From positions 1 to 6,561 of the forward strand of contig JAUYMQ010000431.1 in NCBI GenBank assembly GCA_030698575.1: a stretch of DNA of 6,561 nt. Direction: 5' to 3'. Numbering within the stretch: the stretch's first letter is position 1; every line of letters begins with the position of its first letter. The position numbers and the translations under genes are program-made. This document shows, one piece after another, positions 1 to 6,227 of the stretch. The DNA is from Deltaproteobacteria bacterium. GTDB taxonomy: Bacteria; JAUYMQ01. The notes under the pieces were generated by a model that was not told where the DNA came from, did not search any database, and worked only from the letters and a program-made list of their open reading frames with translations.

Positions 1-640
1 GAAGAGCAGCGCACCTGATCTGATGGAGCCCACGGCCGCGACCTGGCTGGGAGCGCCCGCCGAGCGGGTTGCGCTCGGGCCCACACCGATCGGGCTCCAG
101 CCGACCCCTTACATCCAGGCCCGCTATGAAGGGGTGCCCTACGGCGAGACCGCCCAGGTCGAGGTCCGCGCACTGACCGACGGCCAGGCGATCTTCATTC
201 ACCTCACCTGGTCCGACGGAACGGACGATCACCAGCCGCGGGGCACCGAGGGCTTCGCGGACGGCGCGTCCCTCGCGTTCCCGCTGCTCGGCGACGCGCC
301 AATCATCACGATGGGCAGCCCGGACGCCCCGATCAACGCATGGCTCTGGCGGGCCAACCAGGAGGGCGAAGCCGGCCGAAACGTGATCGCGAGCGGCATC
401 GGCACTTCCTTCGCGACCGCCCCGAGCACGGTCCGCTGCAAGGGCGTCTTGAATGAAGGCCGCTGGTCCGTCGTATTCTCGCGGCCTCTCAGCGTGCCCG
501 AGGCCGCGGGGGGCGGCGTACAGCTGGGGCCAGGTGCGGAGACCAAGTTCGGAGTGGCGATCTGGAACGGCTCCAAGAACGAGCGGGCGGGTATCAAGGC
601 CTACTCCGAGGCCTGGCACACCCTCAAGATCGCAGGCTGA
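1..640 (+). CDS. Type II DMSO-reductase family heme b (gamma) subunit, 5' partial
   Basis: This is the heme-b electron-transfer subunit of a periplasmic molybdoenzyme, related to EbdC, DdhC, SerC and ClrC (ethylbenzene-dehydrogenase-related domain). It would pass electrons between the beta-subunit Fe-S chain and an external carrier. The frame is open from base 2. The first ATG, at 23, lacks a good ribosome binding site and a signal peptide, yet these subunits are normally exported, so the true start and signal are probably upstream of the window. Numbered from that Met, there is an early 'HLTWSDGTDD' beta-strand stretch (residues 60-69), a candidate heme ligand Met97 in 'ITMGSP', and a candidate second ligand Lys192 in 'ERAGIKAYSEAW' (Lys185 is an alternative). 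EbdC uses a Met/Lys pair. There is no CxxCH motif, so it is not a c-type cytochrome. The stop is 17 bases before the beta gene. Subunit class is well supported; ligand assignment is inferred by position. Confidence 0.88.
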   Translation, partial: KSSAPDLMEPTAATWLGAPAERVALGPTPIGLQPTPYIQARYEGVPYGETAQVEVRALTDGQAIFIHLTWSDGTDDHQPRGTEGFADGASLAFPLLGDAPIITMGSPDAPINAWLWRANQEGEAGRNVIASGIGTSFATAPSTVRCKGVLNEGRWSVVFSRPLSVPEAAGGGVQLGPGAETKFGVAIWNGSKNERAGIKAYSEAWHTLKIAG

Positions 641-644
641 GGAA

Positions 645-651
645 AAGGGGG
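645..651 (+). promoter_or_regulatory. Ribosome binding site of the beta-subunit gene
   Basis: A purine-rich AAGGGGG run sits 6 bases before the ATG at 658, directly after the stop of the gamma gene at 638-640. It supports that start and indicates translation from the same transcript as the gamma subunit. Confidence 0.6.
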
Positions 652-657
652 TAGACG

Positions 658-1686
658 ATGAGCGTCACGACGGCGAAGCGGCAACTGGCGATGGTCATGG
701 ATCTCAACAAGTGTCTCGGTTGCCACACCTGCACGATTGCCTGCAAGCGGCTCTGGACCCGCGAGGAAGGCATGGAGTACATGTGGTGGAACACCGTGAA
801 CACTCAGCCCGGGGGCGGCACGCCGAGAAACTGGGAGGAGATGGGCGGCGGGTACCGCGACGGGAAGGTCCGGCCCGGCAAGCTCCCCTCCCGCAAGGAC
901 TTCGGCGAAGCCTGGGAGTTCAACTACGACGAGGTCTTCTACAAAGGCAAGGGTGACAGCGTCCATCTGAAGGTCGTCGGCGAAGAGCCGGACTGGGGAC
1001 CTAACTGGGACGAGGACCAGGGCGCGGGAGTGTATCCGAACAGCTACTACTTCTACCTGCCGCGGATCTGCAACCACTGCACCCACCCCGCGTGCCTCGA
1101 GTCGTGCCCCCGCAAAGCCATCATCAAGCGCGAGGACGACGGCGTCGTGCTCATCGACGAGGAGCGCTGCCGCGGCTACCGCTTCTGCATGGAGGCCTGC
1201 CCCTACAAGAAGATCTACTTCAACGAGAGCACGAAGGTCGCGCAGAAGTGCATCTTCTGCTTCCCCCGGATCGAAAAGGGCGTGGCCCCGGCATGCGCAC
1301 GGCAGTGCCCGGGCCGCGTGCGCTTCGTGGGATATCTCGATGATCCGGCCGGCCCGATCCACAAGCTGGTAAAGACGTGGAAGGTGGCGATCCCGCTCCA
1401 CCCGGAGTTCGGCACGGAGCCCAACGTCTTCTACGTGCCGCCCATCGCCCCGCCGCAGTTCGACGCCGAGGGGAACATCGACGAGACCAATCCGCGGATC
1501 CCGACGGAGTATCTCCACTCGCTGTTCGGACCCGCGGTCGACGGCGCGCTCGAGACCCTCAAGGCCGAGATGGCCAAGACACGGGGCGGGGCGAAGTCGG
1601 AGCTGATGGATCTGCTCATCGCCTACAAGTGGACCGACATGTTCAAGCCCTTCGACAAGGACCCGGCGAAGATCATCTGGACGTGA
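658..1686 (+). CDS. Iron-sulfur (beta) subunit of type II DMSO-reductase family enzyme
   Basis: This NarH/EbdB/DdhB-like electron-transfer subunit has 342 residues, close to EbdB and much shorter than NarH. Four cysteine groups are visible: C19-x2-C22-x2-C25-x3-C29; C138-x2-C141-x4-C146-x3-C150; C171, C177 and C181 with Tyr174 where the second Cys of a ferredoxin motif would be; and C198-x2-C201-x11-C213-x3-C217. The total of 4+4+3+4 cysteines is what the family uses for three [4Fe-4S] clusters and one [3Fe-4S] cluster, the Tyr (Trp in NarH) marking the [3Fe-4S] group. 'CPYKKIYFN' after the third group is typical of the family. There is no signal peptide, so it should fold in the cytoplasm and be carried out by the Tat system bound to the alpha subunit. 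It lies between the gamma and alpha genes, 28 bases before alpha. Confidence 0.95.
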   Translation: MSVTTAKRQLAMVMDLNKCLGCHTCTIACKRLWTREEGMEYMWWNTVNTQPGGGTPRNWEEMGGGYRDGKVRPGKLPSRKDFGEAWEFNYDEVFYKGKGDSVHLKVVGEEPDWGPNWDEDQGAGVYPNSYYFYLPRICNHCTHPACLESCPRKAIIKREDDGVVLIDEERCRGYRFCMEACPYKKIYFNESTKVAQKCIFCFPRIEKGVAPACARQCPGRVRFVGYLDDPAGPIHKLVKTWKVAIPLHPEFGTEPNVFYVPPIAPPQFDAEGNIDETNPRIPTEYLHSLFGPAVDGALETLKAEMAKTRGGAKSELMDLLIAYKWTDMFKPFDKDPAKIIWT

Positions 1687-1702
1687 CCGTTTCGCACTCC
1701 CC

Positions 1703-1707
1703 GGAGG
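1703..1707 (+). promoter_or_regulatory. Ribosome binding site of the alpha-subunit gene
   Basis: GGAGG lies 7 bases before the ATG at 1715. It fixes the alpha start and so keeps the twin-arginine motif close to the N-terminus. Confidence 0.75.
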
Positions 1708-1714
1708 CATCCCC

Positions 1715-4576
1715 ATGGCCCTTCCGGCCCTGACGCGCCGGGCGTTTCTCATCACGGCCGGCACCGCCACGCTCTCGCTCACCCTCGGGCAGTTGAGGCA
1801 CAGACCGGCGCCCGGCGGCGTCGCGGCCGCTTCCGCAGCCGCTCCTTCCAACGCATACACCAGCTTCGAAGATCTCTACCGCAGCCAGTGGCGCTGGGAT
1901 CGCGTCGCAGCCGGCACCCACCTGCGTGTGAACTGCATCTCGGCCTGCGCCTTCGATCTCTACGTGAAGGACGACGTGGTCCTCCGTGAGGAGCAGGCGG
2001 CGATCTACGACCAGTCGGCACCGGACGTGCCGGACTTCAACCCCCGGGGGTGCAACAAGGGGGCTTGCTACAGCGAGCTGATGTACGCGCCCAGCCGGAT
2101 CAAGTATCCCCTGATGCGCGTGGGCGAGCGCGGGGCCGGCAAGTGGAAGCGCATCAGCTGGGACGAGGCGCTCGACCGCCTGGCCGATGCAATCGTCAGC
2201 AACGCGGTCGAGCACGGCCCCGAGTCGATCGTCTACGACCACGGCACCACGAACATCGATTTCGGGCCCGGCACGGGCGCGGAGCTGCGGCTCTTCTCGC
2301 TCCTCCGATCGACCATGCTCGACTCCTGGGCCGGCGTCGGCGACATGCCCATGGGCGCGGTGCAGACCTGGGGAATGTTCAACGTGGAGGGGACGAGCGA
2401 CGACTGGTTCCGGAGCGACTACATCGTCGTCTGGGCCGGCAACCCGGTCGTGACGCGCATCCCCGAGGCCCACTTCCTCCACGAGGCCCGGTACCGCGGC
2501 GCGCAGCTGGTGATCGTCGCGCCGGACTACAGCCAGAGCGCCATTCATTCCGACCTCTGGGTGCCCGTTTCGCCGGGCGCCGACGCGGCCCTGGCCATGG
2601 CCTGTGCAGGCGTGATTCTCGCCGAAGGGCTTCACGACGAGGACTACATCCGCGAGCAGACCGATCTCGCGTTTCTCGTGCGGGAGGACACCGGCCGATT
2701 CCTCCGCGAAGCGGATCGCAAAGCGGGCGGCGCCGAGGATCGCTTCTACTTCTTCGACGAGGTTTCCGGCGAGATCGTGGAAGCCCCCGGCACGCAGGGA
2801 AGGCCGCGCGGGAAGCTGGCGCTGAAGGCGTGGCGCCCCGCGCTCTCGGGACGGCGGGAGGCGCGGCTGGCGGACGGCCGCGCGGTGGGCGTGGTGCCGG
2901 TCCTCGATCTGCTCCGGAAGGAGCTGGAGCGCCACGCGCCCGAGCAGGCGGCAGCAGAGACGGGAGTTTCACCGCAAGTCATCCGGAAGCTGGCGCGCGA
3001 CATGGCCCGCGCGCCCGCGTCGATGATCATCGCATCCTGGGGGGCCTGCAAGCACTACCACAGCGACCTCGCCATGCGCGCGATGATTCTCCTGATGGCG
3101 CTTACGGGAAACCAGGGAAAGCCGGGCGGTGGGTTGCGGACGGCCGCATGGTGGTCTCTCGCGGGTTTCGAGGAGTTCGCCGCCGCCAAGGAACAGGGGC
3201 TTTTCGAGAAGTGGGCCATGAAGATTATCGGCAGGCCGCCTGTGCGCGTCGCCGAGGAGTTCTACACGAAGGAAACGCGCACGCGCATGCTGACGCCCTC
3301 GTCCCTCTGGCTCTACGTCCACGGCGGGCTCGACAAGGTCGCCGGCAAGCCCGAGCTGGGCGATCCGACACAGGGCGTTTCGCTGGACAAGGCCGTCGCG
3401 ACGGCGCTCGACAAAGGATGGATGCCCGTCTTCCCCGCCCCCGGCAAGGACCCGAAGGTCTTCATCTTTACAGGTCCCAACCCGCTCCGACGCTGGCCCG
3501 CGCCACAGGTGATCAAGGAAACGCTCTGGCCCAAGTTCGATCTCATCGCGTCGGTGAACTTCCGCATGTCGACCACGACCCTGCTCTCCGATCTCGTCCT
3601 TCCCGCCGCCGGCTACTACGAGAAGATCGGGATCAAGTACACCATGAGCTACGTGCCCTACGTGATCTTCGGCGACCAGGCGGTGAAACCGTTGCACGAG
3701 TCGAGGGACGAGTGGGACATCGTGGCGTCGCTGGCCAAGCGCATCCAGAATCGCGCCCAGGCCGCCGGCTTGAAGCCGCTCGAGGCGCCCCAGGGCGAGC
3801 CCTGCGATCTCGGCCGGGTCTACGACCAGTGGAGCGAGAACGGTCGCTTCAAGGAAGGCGACCCGGTCTCCGGCATGCAGTACATTCTCGATCGTTCGGA
3901 CGTCACGGCGGGGCTCACCTGGGAGGAAGCGCGGAAGCGTCGCGCCGTTCCCATCAAGAGCGCGGGGCCCTACGCCCCGGTGAACGCCATCGGCACGACC
4001 GTCAGCGGCCCGGGGCCGGTCGCCCCCTCCCAGTGGTTCGTGGCGGAAAAGGAGCCCTGGCCCACGCTGACCGGGCGGCAGCAGTTCTACATCGATCACC
4101 CCTGGTACATGCGGGCGGGCGAGGCGCTGCCGACGGCCAAGCCCGCGCCCCCGACCGGCGGCGCCCATCCCTTCATCTTGAGCGGCGGGCACACGCGCTG
4201 GAGCGTTCACACCATGTGGCGGGACCAGCGGCACATGCTGAGGTTGCAGCGCGGCGAGCCGGTGATCTATATGAATCCCGGCGACGCCGCCAAACGCGGT
4301 ATCGGGGAGCACGGCCGGGCGCGCGTCGCCAACGACATCGGCGCATTCGAGATCAGGGTCAAGCTCTCGCCGGCCATCCGCCCAGGGCAGCTGTTCATCT
4401 ACCACGCCTGGGAGCCCTATCAGTTCGCCGGCTGGCACGGGCCGCATGAGCCCATCGCCTCGCCCTGGAAGCCGATCCACCTCGTGGGTGACTACGGGCA
4501 ACTCCACTACCGGATGTACTACGCTGCCCCTGGCTTCCACCCCCGGGGAACGACGGTGGACATTCACCCGGCCTGA
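1715..4576 (+). CDS. Molybdopterin (Mo-bisMGD) catalytic alpha subunit, type II DMSO-reductase family, Tat-exported
   Basis: The 953-residue length fits the EbdA, DdhA, SerA and ClrA group (about 900-980) and is shorter than NarG. The N-terminus has a Tat signal, 'TRRAFLI' at residues 7-13, a hydrophobic stretch to about 25 and an Ala-rich region near 37-43 where cleavage is likely. The FS0 [4Fe-4S] site is His69, Cys74, Cys78 and Cys113, and the histidine ligand is the hallmark of the NarG/type II clade. 'NPRGCNKGACYS' (109-120) and 'KWKRISWDEAL' (143-153) are family blocks. A candidate Mo-ligand Asp203 lies in 'MLDSW', upstream of 'QTWG' (217-220); Asp210 is the alternative. 'FRMSTTTLLSDLVLPAAGYYEK' (spanning 616-637) and 'LSGGHTRWSVHTMWRD' (822-837) are cofactor-binding C-terminal blocks. 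The substrate cannot be assigned: hydrocarbon or steroid hydroxylation, sulfide oxidation and oxyanion reduction all occur in the family. NarG-type nitrate reduction is less likely, as no NarI-like membrane subunit is seen. Confidence 0.95.
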   Translation: MALPALTRRAFLITAGTATLSLTLGQLRHRPAPGGVAAASAAAPSNAYTSFEDLYRSQWRWDRVAAGTHLRVNCISACAFDLYVKDDVVLREEQAAIYDQSAPDVPDFNPRGCNKGACYSELMYAPSRIKYPLMRVGERGAGKWKRISWDEALDRLADAIVSNAVEHGPESIVYDHGTTNIDFGPGTGAELRLFSLLRSTMLDSWAGVGDMPMGAVQTWGMFNVEGTSDDWFRSDYIVVWAGNPVVTRIPEAHFLHEARYRGAQLVIVAPDYSQSAIHSDLWVPVSPGADAALAMACAGVILAEGLHDEDYIREQTDLAFLVREDTGRFLREADRKAGGAEDRFYFFDEVSGEIVEAPGTQGRPRGKLALKAWRPALSGRREARLADGRAVGVVPVLDLLRKELERHAPEQAAAETGVSPQVIRKLARDMARAPASMIIASWGACKHYHSDLAMRAMILLMALTGNQGKPGGGLRTAAWWSLAGFEEFAAAKEQGLFEKWAMKIIGRPPVRVAEEFYTKETRTRMLTPSSLWLYVHGGLDKVAGKPELGDPTQGVSLDKAVATALDKGWMPVFPAPGKDPKVFIFTGPNPLRRWPAPQVIKETLWPKFDLIASVNFRMSTTTLLSDLVLPAAGYYEKIGIKYTMSYVPYVIFGDQAVKPLHESRDEWDIVASLAKRIQNRAQAAGLKPLEAPQGEPCDLGRVYDQWSENGRFKEGDPVSGMQYILDRSDVTAGLTWEEARKRRAVPIKSAGPYAPVNAIGTTVSGPGPVAPSQWFVAEKEPWPTLTGRQQFYIDHPWYMRAGEALPTAKPAPPTGGAHPFILSGGHTRWSVHTMWRDQRHMLRLQRGEPVIYMNPGDAAKRGIGEHGRARVANDIGAFEIRVKLSPAIRPGQLFIYHAWEPYQFAGWHGPHEPIASPWKPIHLVGDYGQLHYRMYYAAPGFHPRGTTVDIHPA

Positions 4577-4622
4577 GCCAATTTCGGGAGCGGAACGGTG
4601 GGGAATCGGTATCTTGATCTTG

Positions 4623-4630
4623 AAAGGAGA
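4623..4630 (+). promoter_or_regulatory. Ribosome binding site that sets the TorD-like gene start
   Basis: AAAGGAGA lies 7 bases before the ATG at 4638. The same frame is open back into the alpha gene with an earlier ATG at 4446, but that extension overlaps conserved alpha sequence and has no comparable site. This therefore decides the start in favour of 4638. Confidence 0.8.
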
Positions 4631-4637
4631 GACGACC

Positions 4638-5321
4638 ATGACGACAGCGGCCGCCGCGGAGATCTCCGACCTGCGCCAGGGATTTGAATCCCAAACGGCA
4701 CGTCGTAGCGAGCTGTACCGCCTGCTCGCAACCGCCTTCGGCTTTCCCTCCGCGGATCTCCGCAAGGCGGTTTCCGCCGGGGAAGTCAGGGCCGCCCTCG
4801 CGGAGACGGCGGGAGGACTCCCCTACTCGCTTGCGATACCGTTTGATGCGCCGGCCCTCGCCGATGCCGGAACGGGCGAGGACACTCTCGAGACGGAGTA
4901 CATCCGGCTATTCGACGTGGGGGCGGGAAGCGGACCCCCCTGCCCGCTCTACGTCGGAAACTGGCGCGGCGACCGTCTTGGTGTCATGGAGGAGTGCCTG
5001 CGCTTCTACGATCACTTCGGGCTGGGCCTTCCCGAGCCGCGGCCGGAGCTTCCGGATCACCTGACGGTCGCGCTGGAGTTCCTCCACTACCTCACTTTCC
5101 GTCAGGCGGAAGCGCTGAGGGCGAGCGCTCCCTGCGGTGACTACGTCCGCGCCCAGCGCGACTTCCTCGATCGAGCGGTTCTTTCGTGGTTCCCGCGCAT
5201 GACGTCGAAGCTGTCCGGTGAATCTCCTCCGCCCTACTACGTAACCCTCGCATCCCTCGCCCTTGCCTTCTTCGAAGCGGAGAAAGCCTACCTCGCTGAT
5301 CTGGCGAAGACCGCTGCCTGA
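4638..5321 (+). CDS. TorD/DmsD/NarJ-family molybdoenzyme assembly chaperone (delta)
   Basis: This is a 227-residue cytoplasmic chaperone of the type encoded with type II DMSO reductases (EbdD, DdhD, SerB-like). It is not part of the final enzyme. It would bind the apo-alpha subunit, probably including its Tat signal, until the molybdenum cofactor and Fe-S cluster are in place. Family features visible are an N-terminal helix with 'RRSELYRLLATAF' (22-34), 'ETEYIRLFDV' (85-94), a Pro/Gly-rich turn 'GPPCPLYVG' (99-107), 'RFYDHFGLGL' (122-131) and the diagnostic 'PDHLTVALEFLHYL' (139-152). The predicted content is all helical, with no signal peptide or membrane segment. It follows alpha by 61 bases with its own strong ribosome binding site and no terminator between, so it is most likely the last gene of the operon. 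An alternative start at 4446 was rejected because it reads through the alpha coding sequence. Confidence 0.92.
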   Translation: MTTAAAAEISDLRQGFESQTARRSELYRLLATAFGFPSADLRKAVSAGEVRAALAETAGGLPYSLAIPFDAPALADAGTGEDTLETEYIRLFDVGAGSGPPCPLYVGNWRGDRLGVMEECLRFYDHFGLGLPEPRPELPDHLTVALEFLHYLTFRQAEALRASAPCGDYVRAQRDFLDRAVLSWFPRMTSKLSGESPPPYYVTLASLALAFFEAEKAYLADLAKTAA

Positions 5322-5413
5322 GCCACGGGACGCCGTTCGCGGTTTCGGGTAAACGTGATAGATCTCGCGGGGGTGCATCCGGGCGCCCGTCCACAAGTGT
5401 GAGGAATCAGCGA
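5322..5413 (+). other. Intergenic spacer with a 10-base GC palindrome
   Basis: This 92-base spacer separates the chaperone from the amidotransferase gene. It contains a perfect palindrome CGGGCGCCCG at 5380-5389 but no following T tract, so it does not look like an intrinsic terminator. No good sigma-70 pair is visible; the best combination, TTCGCG at 5336 and TAGATC at 5359 with a 17-base spacer, matches only about half of each consensus. Confidence 0.35.
5401..5406 (+). promoter_or_regulatory. Ribosome binding site that sets the amidotransferase start
   Basis: GAGGAA is 7 bases before the GTG at 5414. The other in-frame GTG, at 5399, overlaps this motif and has no purine-rich site upstream. 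The GTG at 5414 is therefore preferred. Confidence 0.7.
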
Positions 5414-6142
5414 GTGCGAATCCACTGGCTCCAGCACGTCCCCTTCGAGGGGCTCGGCAGCATCGAGGCCTGGGCCTCCGAGACGGGCCACCTTCTGCGT
5501 TTCACCCGGCTCTTCGCCGGGGAGAAGCTTCCCGGCGTGGCGGATTTCGACTGGCTCATCGTGATGGGCGGTCCGATGAACGTGGACGAGGAAGATCGCT
5601 ACCCCTGGCTCGCCGCCGAGAAGCAGCTGATCTCGCGCGCCATCGAGGAAGGGAGGGCCGTTCTCGGACTCTGCCTCGGCGCCCAGCTCATCGCGCGCGC
5701 GCTCGGCGCGCGTGTCTACCCGAATGCTCAAAAGGAGATCGGCTGGTTTCCGATCGAGATGACGGAAGCTTCACGGCACGATCCCCTCTTCCGCGAGTTT
5801 CCAGGGCGGTTCGAAGCCTTCCACTGGCACGGCGACACCTTCGATCTCCCGGAAGGCGCAGTCCGCATCGCGCGCAGCGAAGCGTGCGAGAATCAGGGTT
5901 TCGTCTACCGCGACCGCGTCATCGGCCTCCAGTTCCATCTCGAGACTACCCCGGCCGGAGCGGGCCAGCTCATCGACGCATGCGGTGACGATCTCCGGCC
6001 CGGCCCCTTCGTCCAGGACGCCGCCGCCATCCTGGCGGACCGGCAGCGGTTCCGGACCGTGAACGGCCTGATGCGAGCCCTTCTCGAAGGCCTCCCCCCG
6101 GGGCGCCCGGCCGGAAAGAGGACTTCCGAGCTCCAGCCGTAG
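5414..6142 (+). CDS. Class I glutamine amidotransferase domain protein (GMP-synthase-like GATase1)
   Basis: The protein has 242 residues from GTG 5414, giving 'MRIHWLQHVPFEGLGSIE', a common beginning for this family; starting at GTG 5399 would add five residues. It is a single GATase1 domain. The oxyanion strand is 'VMGGPMNV' (50-57), the nucleophile elbow 'GLCLGAQL' has Cys87, 'FHWHGDTFDLP' is at 136-146, and 'GLQFHLET' carries His175 and Glu177. The Cys-His-Glu triad is complete, so it should hydrolyse glutamine or a gamma-glutamyl-type amide. No synthetase domain is fused, unlike GuaA, so the ammonia acceptor or true substrate is unknown. Members are often annotated 'GMP synthase-like' without proven function. 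The Pro/Arg/Lys-rich tail after about 228 looks disordered. It is on the same strand as the molybdoenzyme operon, 92 bases after it, but nothing in the sequence ties the functions together. Confidence 0.9.
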   Translation: MRIHWLQHVPFEGLGSIEAWASETGHLLRFTRLFAGEKLPGVADFDWLIVMGGPMNVDEEDRYPWLAAEKQLISRAIEEGRAVLGLCLGAQLIARALGARVYPNAQKEIGWFPIEMTEASRHDPLFREFPGRFEAFHWHGDTFDLPEGAVRIARSEACENQGFVYRDRVIGLQFHLETTPAGAGQLIDACGDDLRPGPFVQDAAAILADRQRFRTVNGLMRALLEGLPPGRPAGKRTSELQP

Positions 6143-6227
6143 TTTCCCGCCACCGCCGCCCTGGCAAATTTTGCGCTGTTCTTTGTTAAGATGCCCCGAC
6201 GCCATTCACACGCGCGGGGTTCATCCT
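6143..6227 (+). other. Short intergenic region with AT-rich patch before the cyclase gene
   Basis: These 85 bases include an AT-rich island (about 6166-6192) in otherwise GC-rich DNA. Within it is an inverted repeat GCAAA-T-TTTGC at 6164-6174 and a weak -10-like TAAGAT at 6187-6192 with no -35 box at proper distance. It is a plausible place for the promoter of the following gene, but no element is convincing. No terminator hairpin with a T tract is visible for the amidotransferase gene. Confidence 0.3.

Noticed and set aside
658-1686. NarH respiratory nitrate reductase beta subunit
   Set aside because: At 342 residues it matches EbdB/DdhB size rather than the roughly 500 residues of NarH, and its partners are a heme-b gamma subunit and a Tat-exported alpha.
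2050-4449. A 799-codon plus-strand frame inside the alpha gene
   Set aside because: It is a shifted frame of the molybdopterin subunit with Arg/Gly-rich low-complexity translation and no motif; the alpha frame explains the region.
4446-4637. An N-terminal extension of the chaperone frame overlapping the alpha gene
   Set aside because: The extension has no family similarity and overlaps conserved alpha sequence. A strong ribosome binding site and a typical TorD-like N-terminus support 4638.
2969-4765. A 598-codon open frame on the minus strand, with others at 1673-2935 and 601-1860
   Set aside because: They lie antisense to well-conserved alpha, beta and chaperone genes, and their predicted proteins are rich in Arg, Ala, Gly and Val with no recognisable domain. 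They are the usual by-product of high third-position G+C.
5380-5389. CGGGCGCCCG palindrome as an intrinsic terminator
   Set aside because: There is no loop and no T tract after it; such self-complementary decamers are common in GC-rich DNA.
6162-6174. A sigma-54-like TGGCA...TTGC pair before the cyclase gene
   Set aside because: The GG and GC elements are 10 bases apart, whereas sigma-54 promoters need 12.
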